Source: Mesostigma viride (Eukaryota > Streptophyta > Mesostigmatophyceae > Mesostigmatales > Mesostigmataceae). Taken from it: a stretch of 64,000 bases of DNA. Below, piece after piece: positions 22,191 through 33,072 of the stretch (the first letter of the stretch is position 1; every line of letters begins with the position of its first letter). Both the position numbers and the translations under genes were made by a program. The stretch spans positions 2,095,380 to 2,159,379 of the forward strand of contig RPFO01000667.1 in assembly GCA_009746045.1 (NCBI GenBank), in the 5' to 3' direction. The notes beneath the pieces are model-generated. The model was not told the DNA's origin, made no database searches, and saw nothing but the letters and a program-made list of their open reading frames with translations.

Positions 22191-22340
22191 CAATGAATCC
22201 GGTGCGACTCATGTCGCTGGGCACAATGGTTGCCACAATGGTTGCAGTCTGCCATGGTTATATCTTAACAACCCGTGGCAAGACTGCAACCATTGTGGCA
22301 ACCATTGTGCCCAGCGACATGAGTCGCACCGGATTCATTG
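22191..22340. repeat. Long near-perfect hairpin inside hAT-A
   Basis: Left arm about 22191-22257 and right arm about 22272-22340 are inverse complements. The outer 60 bp are perfect, with one gap and one or two mismatches near the loop of about 14 bases (TTATATCTTAACAA). Transcribed RNA would form a stem of about 67 bp. Confidence 0.9.
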
Positions 22341-22927
22341 TCCGCATCTAGGTAATCAACATCACGTGCGGCAAACAGATATATTGCATAACAGAAAACC
22401 GGGATTGAATAATGCATACATTTATTTCAATGTGTCGTTCCGACAGTATTTTTCCGAGCCCTGCCCAGCATCATTTGTAATGCTTTACAACTGCCTGCAT
22501 GCCAGCCATAAAGCCTTTTGTATCCTTGCTTCATGCAGAACCATTAGTAATGGCCGGCCTACGATGAGTAGGCAATGTGTCTTATTTCTGGCAAAATGTC
22601 TTATTCAGTACCCCTAGTTGAATATAAACTTGACGTTTTGTTTGTTGTGCTTTTATTGAGTAACTATTCATTAGGGACAGCGCTTGTTGTTCTAGGTTGT
22701 GACGACATTGGCAAGGCCATGTGATAATGTGGCATATAAAGCCAAACTAGTTGTGATGCTAGAGAACATGTTGGGTTGGTCAGATTGATGAATGATCATC
22801 AAAACCATGCAAAAACAGACTTTCAAGGGGTTAGCGTACGATTAGCGTATAATACACCGTATGAAGCGTATTATACATTATACACCTGGGCCGCGTACGA
22901 TAGCGTATTGCGTATGATTATACACTG
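22341..22927 (+). other. hAT-A right end
   Basis: No coding frame of note. The last 100 bp are a palindromic array of TACG, GTATTATAC and related words ending in the inverted terminus at 22927. Confidence 0.6.
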
Positions 22928-22935
22928 CCAGATTG

Positions 22936-24240
22936 TAGGATGTCTTGGGGGGTGGTATGGGTGCCAGTCTCGTCTGTAATTTCGGTGATGGTGGTTTGTG
23001 AGCGCGGGGGTGGGATAAATGCAAAGAATTCCTTATTCATTCGTTCACCCTTGACATGCCACCATGTATTTTCCACATCTAGGGCTTCTGCGTGGCGTTC
23101 AAGGCGTAACTTATCCATCTCAGTCTGGCACATTTGCAGTCGTGTTAACTCGTGCGGGGCTAGGCGGGGTTTGGATTGCAGCATATTAATGACTCGTTTG
23201 TAGTTGTTGTAGTCTTTAATTGCCTTTTATGCGGCGTTGTTCTAGATCGTAGGTCTTAGAGGAGTCTTGAGGATGTGCGAGAGGCATGCTTGCATCCAAA
23301 GAGTAGTGCTTGGGTATTCTACTTGCTTGGTTTTCCAATCCCGCCATTGTTCTCGGACTAGTGAGCGAAAGGCGGGGTCAGCCAGCAGTTTTTTATTGAG
23401 GCGAGGGATGCCTGGTCCTCTCGGGGGGCTGGAGTGATACACCATGGTGAGAAGGCAGGGGTAGTGATCAGAAAAAACTGTGGAGCGTATGACCTCTGCG
23501 TGACAAATGAGGGATGCCCAGAAAGGTGGCATAAATATGTAGTCTAGACGGCTAGTGATGCGGGTGCCCTGACGAGTGGACTCTCTAGTATGCAGATGGT
23601 CGCGAGGTTTGATAACATCCTGTAGTGAGAGGCGTGTCAGGTGGTTGGCTAACGATCGAGGTCGTCTCAAGCCCAAGGCCATGGTCTAGGTCAACATTAA
23701 AGTCACCCGGCCATTAGTATATGACCTCATGAGATTGGTCCAGGAGGGGGGCAACCATAGCAAACAAGTCATCAAAAAATTTTATACGGTCAGAGTGTTC
23801 GTTGGGGGCATATTATACCGATATAATATAGCCAGTCTTACCGCCCCAGGAGATGCATTGCCGGGTCCAGCGACCCTGCCATGTGTTGGGAGCAGTATCT
23901 GTGACAGTGCTGGGCCCATGGGTGCAGTTGAACATGAGGGTGTGGCGGACGTCGATACTGTAGCAATGCAGTGCCTCCACTAGTCCCCCGTGCCCATGCC
24001 CATCTGCGTTCCATGTCTGGGGTGCGTCTTGTAAAGGATTGTAGCGCTTTTGCGTCTATTCCAGGAAATTTATGTTCTTGTACGCCTATCCAGATTTCAT
24101 GAGATGTGCCGACATAGGGTTGGGTGATGCTGGCTAGTTGTGCTTGGAGCGCCGATATTTTAGACTGTCCCTGGGTGCGGACCCCATAAGTATTTAAACC
24201 CTGAACGTTCCAAGATATTGCATAGTAAGTTGACTCATAA
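22936..24240 (-). pseudogene. LINE-A ORF2, APE-type endonuclease region
   Basis: The endonuclease nicks target DNA to prime reverse transcription. Near 24215 the minus strand encodes AISWNVQGLN, the start of an exonuclease-endonuclease-phosphatase fold, followed by IWIGVQEHK with the metal-binding Glu. The C-terminal motif SDHYPCL is at about 23450, with RLDYIFM before it. The middle (about 23690-23950) is frameshifted. The linker toward RT (22918-23184) is open and ends at the insertion point. Broken by frameshifts as well as by hAT-A. Confidence 0.8.
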
Positions 24241-24290
24241 GTTAGTAGAAGGGGAGAGAGTGCAGAAGGATGCGAGCGTTGGCGTACCTC

Positions 24291-25938
24291 TCATGCCTTT
24301 GAAGACGACGCACGCGCCCGCTTGATTGCGTCGGCTGTGGTGACCGTTGGCTGCGCCCGTTTGGCCGAGGGGTCGTCCTGCGCTGTCGCTTCCTCCAGAG
24401 AGTCAGTTGAGGAGGGCACCATGTCGAGATCATGGGGTAGGACCGGCAGCCGGGCCTGCGGATCAGACGGTGACGGCTGGTGGTGCGCTCCCGGGGGATC
24501 CACGTAGTTCGCCCCGGGGACGCGTCGGAGGATGCTCTTGAGTTTGGCCGACGTAACCCCGATGGATTTCAGTGCGTCCTCCTCGTCAGTCCAGACCAAG
24601 CGAGCCCCGGCTGTTGCGAATGTGGATCGAGTCTCCTTCCTTGGATGTGAGGCATGGCACTAGTGTTTTCAGGATATGGATGGTGCCAGCCCTGGGGCGG
24701 TAGCCGTCATTCGAAGCGTCTAACATTATGGACAGCCGGCACGCGTTTCGGGATACTTGTACAAGCGTGGCGAGCTGGTTACGTTTGAGAAAGTCCTCCG
24801 TTTCCGTCCAGATGTCAAGTGGCCGCCCTGTCCTAGCCCCCATGGGCTTGTGCATCAGCAAGCTGGGGCTGTTATCCGCAGCGACGGTGCAGAGTACCTT
24901 GTTGGGTTGATTGGCCGAGGTGATGTATGGGTAGAGCTGGCTGCCCACCGAGGCATCCTTGGGGATGTCTAGTTGTTGTAGATCCCATTCGCCGTAGCCG
25001 TCCATGATGTAGCGGTTGATGAGCATGTACGGTGGGACCGCCGGTTGGGGCGCCGCCGGGTCCTGCACGGTAATTGGCAGGCCACCTAGCCGCTGTTGCT
25101 TGGCAGCTGCAAGCCTGAGGGCCTCCGGGCATGCGGTGGATATGTATGTTCACGCGAGCTCATGCAGGTGGTACACAGCAGCGGTTCCATGTTGATTTGG
25201 GTGGTCACCCGAGAGTCGGCCAGCTTAGCAATGTCGAACTCCATGCATGATGGGGATTTGCAGAATGTCCGGTAGGCAGCGTGGCGAAGTGCCTGAATAG
25301 CCGCCGGGGCACCCCCAGATCTGCCCAGTGCCGTTCAGTCCTAGCCCTTGGTCCGGTTCGAACCGGGGCGTGTAGCTGCAGACGATGCTGTAGGCTTGGT
25401 AGGAGTTGCCACCGCCCGTGCGAGGAAGGTCCTCCACCTTGTTGGGCAGGTTCAACCCGTGAAGCGATCCGTAGGGCTTAAAGATTTCATTGAGGGCCTC
25501 TTGAGTCCGGATCCAGCCAGGGACGTTGTGTAGGGTCATGTGGTCTGTCCCCGCCAGGTCTGTATGGCGCCAATATCGTACCGGGATAAATGTTCCGCCC
25601 ACGGTGACCCCAGGGTGGGAGTTAACCTTTGTGAGGTTGTCCAGGGCAACTTTGGCTGCCTCTGGAGTGAAGAAACAGATCTCGACGTTGGGGCGGCCCT
25701 TGAGACCTTGAATCACCTGGCCTGAACGCCCTGCCACGCTAGCGGCAGCTGCACGTTTATCCGCTTGAAGAAGGTTTTTGCCCTGTACCTCGAGGACGAG
25801 CATGCGTTTGCTCATGTTAGCGTAGCTTGAGGCCAACACTGGAGTCCATGGTATTTTTCCCGCAGCCAGCGCTTGTATGTCACCCTGGGGTTGTGCAAGC
25901 CGAAGGCGTTCCTCCCAGGAGGGATCGGAGTTTGCCAT
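24291..25938 (-). pseudogene. LINE-A ORF1 (RNA-binding protein, disrupted)
   Basis: First ORF of the LINE, presumed RNA-binding. It starts at ATG 25938. The first 237 codons include a region (VEICFFTPEAAKVALDNL) consistent with an RRM-like fold, as in many L1 ORF1 proteins. The frame is broken near 25225, resumes in 24586-25068 and shifts again near 24590, ending at 24291 with a basic tail. No zinc knuckle is seen. The family assignment rests mainly on position upstream of the endonuclease. Confidence 0.65.
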
Positions 25939-25944
25939 CCGGTG

Positions 25945-26290
25945 TACACTAGGAACTCAGCTGAGAATTTATTGAGAATTTTTGAGAATTGCTGAGAATT
26001 GGCTGAGAATATCTGAGAATATCTGAGAATTTCTGAGAATTTCTGAGAATATGCTGAGAATATCTGAGAATATCTGAGAATTGGCTGAGAATAGCTGAGA
26101 ATTTCTGAGAATATGCTGAGAATAAGGGGTGAGAATATTTGAGAATAACGGGAATTGGGGATCGAGAATAGTGCACAGGCTGAGAATATTGAGAAAACTG
26201 AGAATATTGAGAAAACTGAGAATATTGAGAAAACTGAGAATATTAAAGAAAACTGAGAATAACAAGGGACTGAGAATACTGAGAAAATGC
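25945..26290 (-). repeat. TTCTCA array upstream of LINE-A ORF1
   Basis: About 30 copies of ATTCTCA (TGAGAAT on the plus strand) at irregular 7-12 bp spacing, ending in GAGTTCCTAGTGTA just before the ORF1 ATG. A similar array with the same terminal motif is at about 57184-57630. It could be the LINE 5' UTR or promoter, or an independent element inserted there. Confidence 0.75.
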
Positions 26291-26602
26291 AAACCATAGA
26301 CTTTATGCTAGCAGCGGCGATCTGCCAGCATAAGAATCAGCATTGTTGCAAACAATTCTAGGAGGACAAATTCTTTTATTATCAAAATAGTATGCCATAT
26401 TAAGGGGACATGACACCCGGGACTTTTTTGGCGCCAAAAAAGTCGGGACGGTACCGACGGACCGTGAAATTGTGGTGCACAGTGCGCGCACCGTGCGGAG
26501 GTGGCCATGGCGACGTGCGTTCCGTTAAAATATGGCTAATCCGGCGGGCGACAGGCGAAAAAATTAAGCCGATGGTTAAAAGTGATGTTCTATTATGATG
26601 TT

Positions 26603-27073
26603 TCATAGCAAGATCTGCACTATTTGCAAATTCGCTGCCTTTGTTGGTACAGATTTGCACGGGGGTCTCATCCAACAATTTGGCCGCGATGAATAATCTA
26701 GCATGCGTGCCTGCGACGGTAGAACTCGATTTTCGTGGGTTATTTTGATGCAGCAAGAGCCGTTTAGTAACGGACACCATGAAAATAACCTAAGCGTCTG
26801 CGATCTGCGGCCATTTCCTGTCATTTCTAAAATGATTTCGTTCAGGCCTGCGCGATCCGCGGTTAATCCATCCATGGCTGGCTGGCTTTTCTTGCGCGCC
26901 TGGGTAGGAAATAATGCCGGCCGTGGTACGCTGATTTGCCGCATGTCACCGCCCAGTCTGTTTGCGCTCTTAATGAACCTGGCATGAAACTTTTGGCGCC
27001 GTTTCTGGGTTTTTCTTGCTATTTTGTTCTCCACTTGTTGCAGTTGTGCTATCAGATTTTCCGCGGCTTTCAA
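26603..27073 (-). CDS. Hypothetical ORF shared with hAT-B
   Basis: 156 codons on the minus strand, starting MKAAENLIAQLQQVENKIARK, basic and helix-rich at the start. The same coding-like block, about 880 bp (26470-27346), occurs in opposite orientation inside hAT-B (59519-60420) with few base changes. I do not recognise a domain. It may be a fragment of a transposase or a captured exon. The copy in hAT-B stops after 106 codons, so the frame is not strictly maintained. Confidence 0.35.
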   Translation of the reverse strand: MKAAENLIAQLQQVENKIARKTQKRRQKFHARFIKSANRLGGDMRQISVPRPALFPTQARKKSQPAMDGLTADRAGLNEIILEMTGNGRRSQTLRLFSWCPLLNGSCCIKITHENRVLPSQARMLDYSSRPNCWMRPPCKSVPTKAANLQIVQILL

Positions 27074-27346
27074 TGGTTTTCCTTACGCTGCGTATGCCAT
27101 GCTTCCTAAAGCTACCCAGAATTGATCGGGCAGTTATCTGGCTTTGCTACGCTTCCTGTATGGAGGTTTTCACATGGTAGACATTCTATATTGCGTAGTC
27201 AAGGACCCTAGCTGCCTGGGAGCGGCATCACCGTTGCAAGGAGCTGGCGAGCTCATAAACGCCTGTCATGGCTCTTCAGCCTGCTGGAAAACAAGGTTGT
27301 TGTATGGAAGGTGAGAATATGTGAGTTACTTATCACATCCCCACCT

Positions 27347-28211
27347 GTTTAGCCTCCATTAAACATGGCTTGTACTTCCTAGATGAGAGGGATCAGGTCG
27401 TTATGACTATGAAGGATGCACCTTTTATCCATAAGCGTCATGACATGGTGTTGGCTATGAGTGATTCCCGCAAGCGGTCATACCTGCTCATAATGGTTAA
27501 AGAGTTGGTGGTTGTTTTCTTCAAGCATCTAGCATTTGTTTTTCGTGGTTCTGCCCCATTTGCAGGGGGCAAGCTTAGGAATGTGCTCATGGTATCGCCT
27601 CATGTCATGGTGCACCAAGCATATGCAGGCTGGCAGCTATAACAAGATGTAATATGGGCAAACTAGGTCAGAATGACCTGTAATTTAGTGGCGAGCTTCG
27701 TGATACATTAATTTAATTAATTGCAAATGTTTTGGCCCAGTTTGTGGTGGGCAAGGGTGTCTTTGGAGTGTTGTTTGTGCTCAAAACTGCTTTTACGTGT
27801 CATTTTTTTTTTTGGCTCATGACCATATTTCAATGTGGGTAAACGTGGTCAGAATGAGCTGAAACTTTGGGGCTGTGTGATTGCAACCCTGGGCCAATTT
27901 TGAATATAAGATTTGACCCCATTGCATGTGTCTATGATTTGATATATTTTTTTAGGCACCAAAAAATACGTGTTTTGGGCTAAATTATTTCAATGTGTCT
28001 AAACATGCTTATTCTGACCTGCAAACTAGCTGGAATTAATGGCAAGGGTTGCAATTAGATGGGAATATATGATTTGGCCACATTGGGTTTGCCCATTGTC
28101 CTAGGGAAAATCGGCCAAAAATAGCGTCTTTTCTATTTTTAGCACATAACTGTCACATGGTGGGGGTTAGTACCCCCCCAAGTGGTTGGAAAAATTTTTT
28201 TTTAATCATAT
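27347..28211 (+). repeat. Degenerate long tandem units in the TTAA element
   Basis: About three diverged units of 160-190 bp starting near 27649, 27831 and 27990. Each contains a form of TTTCAATGTGGGTAAAC followed by GTCAGAATGAGCTG and then TTGCAA. A 90-codon frame at 27370-27642 has no recognised domain. Confidence 0.5.
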
Positions 28212-28223
28212 TTATGGTCCCCC

Positions 28224-28570
28224 GACACGGATCGGCATGGCGTGGGCGCACCTCCATGACCACCGCCGCTGGTGGAGCAACCCCGCCCTACCCCGGATCG
28301 TCAAGCGTGACCTCTTCAAGGTCGTCATTCTGACGATCCTGACCTCCGGCGCCGAGACGTGGACACTGATGCAGGAGCTGGAGCAACGACTCGACGGCGC
28401 CGTCACCAAGATGCTGCGCAAGGCCCTTAACCTCCCCTTTGGTTTGCACATTAGTAATGAGGATTTGTACGCTGATTTGCCCTATGTTTCCCACATTATT
28501 AGGCACAGGCGCCTGGGCCTAGCCGGGCACCTGGCCCGCAATGATCAGGTAGATACCTCAGATAGACTAG
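28224..28570 (+). pseudogene. LINE-B reverse transcriptase C-terminal part
   Basis: About 115 codons of the region downstream of the RT catalytic core. Motifs: LTSGAETWTL, a conserved LEQRLDGAVTKMLR block, EDLYADLPYVSHII and RRLGLAGHLARN. These belong to the C-terminal part of many non-LTR retrotransposon proteins. The frame is interrupted at 28570 by the gypsy 5' LTR and resumes at 37969-38280 (region with RQGRHPWTFRDRLGMD, ending PVTRT). The catalytic RT motifs are absent because the copy is truncated, so it is inactive. Confidence 0.75.
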
Positions 28571-29274
28571 TGTAACAACCAAATGTTACATCCAAAGTTT
28601 TCCTACTGATTGATCTGATTATGAGTTCTTTAGGACAATTATTTGGGAAGTTAGGAGGCTTCGACGTCTAATGGATATTGGGCCTGCTGAGATCTGCTGA
28701 GATTATTGTTCTACCCTCATTGGTCGTGGCCTGATCCACGTAGGGTACTTTGCATGGTTTCGTTCAGTCAGTCATAGATTCTCTTTAATACCGTTGTACC
28801 TGGTGGATCTGGTTCCAGGTCATGGAGATTTCGTATGTGCTGGCTTTGTGTTGTGTTGAGGATTTGGAAGCTAAGATCTTATCTTGAGTGATCCTCACTT
28901 TTGATTGGTCCTTCCGGGTTAGGGCTGAGCCGACCCTGCGTGCATGATGACTTTTATCCTGTTTGTGGCGGCTGGAGACGTGTGCGTGTAAGAAAGCTAA
29001 AGCTATGGTGTAATTCAAGGGTTTCCTTGTTTCATCAATCAAACAACCCTTGCCAAAAGTCAACTATAACTTCAACAGATAGTCGACTTGGATATAACAT
29101 TGTCTGTTGTGTCTAACAAGGGTGGGGACTCATTCCCTTAACTGTTGAAGATCCATCTTCATTGCTTCTCTGGACGTGAAGTTATCTGTCGCGACTCCAA
29201 CCCAGGTATAAAGATCTTTTCACATCAATGTTGAAACTGAGGCTGTTGCAAACACAACATTTTTAGTCGTTACA
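28571..29274 (+). repeat. Gypsy 5' LTR
   Basis: 704 bp, TG...CA termini with the short inverted repeat TGTAAC/GTTACA. Preceded by target duplication ACTAG. Confidence 0.95.
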
Positions 29275-29275
29275 T

Positions 29276-29287
29276 TGGTATCGGAGG
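29276..29287 (+). promoter_or_regulatory. Gypsy primer-binding site
   Basis: TGGTATCGGAGG one base after the LTR. It resembles the TGGTATCAGAGC-type sites complementary to tRNA-Met 3' ends, with differences; the tRNA is not certain. Confidence 0.7.
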
Positions 29288-29494
29288 TTTCTACCTAGGT
29301 GTTGGTTGTCTTGATAGTATTAGTTCACGGTTAACAATGGAATTCTTGCCGACCCAGAGAGGGTACGTTATGCTGTGTGTTCGGACAGTTTTTAGAGTGT
29401 GACTCATCCTTATGTGACAGTCTTGCTCTGAGAGCTGCTTTGAGCTTACAAGTCTCTAACGTTCCCCAGTCCGGCATGCGCGACCCATGGAGTG

Positions 29495-31240
29495 ATGAGT
29501 AACCCGGAGACACAACCACCGTTATCAAGTAAGAGAGTTGAAGATGCAACCACATCTTTAGCAGCTCAACGGACGACCGGTGATGAAAGGGTTTCATCAT
29601 CTACTCCCAGACGTCAACTATTTGGAGATACCACCTTAATGTCTGCTTCCCGCAGATATTCGCTGTCGGTCGGCCCAAAGTTCTCCATCTTGCCCCTCGG
29701 TGTGCAACCAGGCGAGCCCTCCTGCGTGGCACTGGTAGAGGTGTACCACGGTTCTCCAACGTGGGGACACGCGTTCGCCAGCACCCGAATACGGTTCGGC
29801 TATTCGTTTTGGCTACAACACGGTGCCGGGGCGAGACGGCACTCGGCTAGCGGCTGACGAGCTGACAGCGGAGAAAATTCGATTACAACATGAACGTGAG
29901 GAAGCTGCGAGAGCTAGAAGTGTGGCGGAAGCGCTGGAGAAGAGTGTGGGTAGGACTATTGCGCGTGTGCAGCAACTTGAGTCGCAAGGGCAGGCGGGCG
30001 ATGGAGAGTCTGTTTTCGTGGATCAACCGTCTCCAACACTGGGTATACGAGGGTATATGCGGTTGACGCTCCTTTTGTTGATGAAGGGACAGATGCACAG
30101 GGGCATGAGCCTCCACGGCTCTCGGTGGCTGCGACATTGCCGGAGAATCAGAATGCACCACACGCCCCAGTGATGGAGCTCACGTCTTTGTATCCTCGTA
30201 CTGTTCCTTTTCCCAAGGTGGAGTCGGTAGACAAGCTATCGCTGACCAACCTTACCCATCGCAGCTTCGACCATTTCTCCACCAAGTTTCAGGATGTCTT
30301 CGCTATCCACTTCGCCAACTATGGGCCCAAGGCAGAGGAACGTCTCACGATGGACATCCAGAAGAGAATGGTTAGGCAGCGGATGAGCGACAGTGCCAGC
30401 GACCGTTTTGATGAGTTTTTGCGTTCTGTGGCTGGACGTGCGTGTACCGACCTCCCCTCTCTCCTATTGGGCTTTCGCCGGTTTCTGTTACCCCAGGATC
30501 AGCTTCGCATGGATCGGGACGCACTGGCTAACTGTACGCAGGCTGGTTTGACGCTGCCACAGTTCGTGGAGCAATTCACCAACCTTAGAGCCAAGATTCC
30601 CCAATGCTCTGACGCAGAGGCGCTTCACAGACTACTGCATGGCATGGCTCCACACGTGCGACTGGATGTGGACAAGCACTTCTCCCAGTTCGACTACGTG
30701 GATTGGCAATGGGACAAGGTGTTGTCTTATGTGCTTACCCTTTGTCGTGTGCCTGCTTTTTCTGTCAAGTGGGAACCTGTGGCCACGCCAGTGCCACCCA
30801 TCAAGAAGTCCCTGAACCAGCTGGATGACCTCCTGGGGGAGCTCAATGCCTTGGATCCCACCCAGGGTAACTGTTTTATCTGCAACCAGCCAGGTCACTT
30901 TGCACGGGACTGCCCTAGACGGGACCAGTTTCCCCCTGCCACGAGAGGACCTTTTGGCGCCCTGCCATCTCCCAGGCCACCCAACCTTCCTCCTGGCGTT
31001 CCTGCTGGCGATCACCGGATGCAGCCAGGGTTCCAGCCCAACTTCCAGCCCTCTGGGAGGTTCCAGTCCCGCGCTCGGCCCTTCAGCAGACAGGATAAGC
31101 GTAGGATGGTGAACGCTCTCATGCAGCTGCTGGCAGATGAGGAGGATGGGGGGGACGAGGATGAGCCTCCAGCACCACCTGAGCAGCTTCCACCATCGGG
31201 CAGTGGAGCATCCCCAGACCCACCTGAGTCAAAAAACTAG
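29495..31240 (+). pseudogene. Gypsy gag (two frameshifts)
   Basis: From ATG 29495 a Ser/Thr-rich N terminus runs to about 29830. The frame then shifts to one encoding a charged coiled-coil-like region (ADELTAEKIRLQHEREEAAR) and shifts again near 30130 to the main capsid frame (30125-31240, 371 codons). A single zinc knuckle CFICNQPGHFARDC lies near 30870 for RNA packaging, followed by a Pro-rich and acidic end. The gag stop precedes the protease ORF by about 26 bp. Confidence 0.85.
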
Positions 31241-31266
31241 TTGGGTCCCCAGGTCATCCTTCTGTC

Positions 31267-33072
31267 ATGGCCAGGTCTGACCTGCCTGCTGTTGACGTTA
31301 GGCCAGTGAACACTGTGGGTGCTTCTGACCCTGCTGTCCCTGTGGGTCCTCCTGTACCAGGTCACTTACTCAAGTTTCAGGCTAGGCTCCTCAACGTGCC
31401 AGTCCCCTTGGCTCAGCCAGCTTGCTTGTTTATGATTGATTCTGGTGCTGGCAGTAATTATATTGCTGCATCCTTGGTGCAGGAGCTGAAGTTGCCTGTG
31501 TTGGCCCACCCCACACCTGTCATGGTGCAGTATTCTGATGGCAGGAGAAGCTGCTCACCTGGCTATGTGCAGCTCATCTTCCAAGTTTGTTCATCCCAGA
31601 CTTTGGAAGTGACAGCAGATGTCATTCCCCTCACGGCAGCAGATGTGATTTTGGGGATCCCATGGTTGTCTGACACCAATCCTGCTATTTCTTGGCCTGA
31701 CAGGGTGGTCCAGTTCAAGGATGGGACAGTGTGGGATGCTACCTGTGTGTTGCCAGGGGGGAGAAGAACAGCCACTGAGTGCTGTTCCACACAGACAGCT
31801 GTCAATGATGGCAAGGGAGGGGAAGCAGGTGCGAAAGGGGTGGATCAAGAGCCGACTTTGGAGGAGAAACGGGCTGCCCTACTGAAGCATGTGTGGTCTG
31901 CCAAGCATACTCTGTCTTATTTGGCCACCTATCCAGTGGAACACATCTTTTTCCTGCATTTGGTGCCTAATGAACCTGAGTCTGCTAGTGGTCATTCTGT
32001 CAATGCTGTCAGTTCTACTGTCACCACTGAGCAACAACAGCAGCATGATGCCTTGTTGGACAGGTATGGAGCCATCTTTGAGGACAAGATGCCCCAGTAT
32101 CCTCCTGAGGGACCCATCACACATGTCATCAAGTTGGTAGAGGGTGCTCGTCCTCCTTTTGTGCCTATGTACAGGATGGGCCCTGCAGAGATGGCAGAGC
32201 TGAAGACCATACTTATTGGCCTGTTGGAGGCTGGTCTGATCCTCCCAGCTAACAGTCCTTTCAGTTCTGGGTGTTTGCTTGTACCCAAGCATGATGGGGG
32301 GTGGAGGTTGTGCATTGACCTGAGGGGACTGAACAAGGTGACTGTCAAGTCCAGGTACCCTCTGCCCAGAATTGATGAGTTGCTGGAGAGGACTGCAGGA
32401 GCTGCCTTCTTTACCAAGTTTGACCTCAGGCATGCTTTCTGGCAGATCAGGGTGGCTACTGAGGACATCCCCAAGACGGCCTTTTCTACCCCATGGGGAC
32501 AGTTCCAGTGGACAGTAATGCCCATGGGTGCCTCTAACAGTCCTGCCACTATGCAGATGTTTGTCAATGCCATCTTTGGCCACCTGACTGGAAATGCCCT
32601 GCCCCAGATCTCACCTGACCTTCGCAACCCCAGGTTCAAGGACATTGCCCACTTGTGTGACACTACCAGGGTGGTCTTCAGGACTTGTGTGGTCGTCTAC
32701 CTGGACGACATTCTGGTACACTCTCGTACCTTCAGGGAGCACCTGGAGAACGTGGAGGAGGTCCTTAAGGTGATCCATCAGTATCATCTGTCGGTGAAGA
32801 GGTCCAAGGTGGAGTGGGGCCAAGAGGTGAAGTTTCTGGGCTACCAGCTGAGCGCTGCAGGTATGACTCCTGAGGCCAGCAAGGTCTCTGCTGTTTTGGA
32901 GTGGCCTGTGTTGAAGTCAGCTCAGGATGTCAGATCCTTTCTGGGCCTGGTGGGCTGGTACCGACGGTTCATTCCTGACATGGCGGCCATCTCTGGTCCC
33001 CTGTTAGCCCTGCTCAAGAAGGATGTCCCTTTGAATGGACTGCAGCATGCCAGCAAGCTTTTGATGTGTTGA
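31267..33072 (+). pseudogene. Gypsy pol, protease and RT
   Basis: 601 codons. Protease: MIDSGAGSNYI (catalytic Asp in DSG) near 31435 and VILGIPWL near 31645. RT: standard Ty3 motifs, including RLCIDLRGLNKVT, FTKFDLRHAFWQI, the catalytic YLDDILVHS near 32700 and FLGLVGWYRRFI. Between the TMQMFVNAIFGHL helix and the catalytic box there are about 30 extra residues, not usual in Ty3/gypsy RT. The frame is lost at about 33060 by a frameshift into RNase H, so the full polyprotein is not made. Confidence 0.9.

Larger units (their letters stand above)
5617..22927 (+). mobile_element. hAT-A: hAT-like element bounding a 17.3-kb nested insertion
   Basis: The left end begins CAGTGTATAATCATACGC and the right end is the inverse, GCGTATGATTATACACTG. 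Both ends are flanked by the 8-bp direct repeat CCAGATTG (5609-5616 and 22928-22935). An 8-bp duplication and a CAGTG terminus are hAT hallmarks. Next to each end is a palindromic array rich in GTATTATACG. Removing 5617-22927 plus one duplication joins the two halves of LINE-A, so the boundaries are well supported. The own sequence is small (about 5617-5741 and 21430-22927); the rest is later insertions. Only a BED-finger fragment of transposase remains, so it is non-autonomous. Confidence 0.85.
22936..25946 (-). mobile_element. LINE-A, 5' half (ORF1 and endonuclease)
   Basis: Upstream half of the minus-strand LINE whose downstream half is 2380-5608. The break at CCAGATTG falls within ORF2 between endonuclease and RT; the reading sense continues across it when hAT-A is removed. 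The 5' side runs into a TTCTCA-rich array at 25945-26290. Confidence 0.85.

Noticed and set aside
25960-26288. CRISPR-like array
   Set aside because: The unit is only 7-12 bp with no unique spacers, and the context is eukaryotic transposons.
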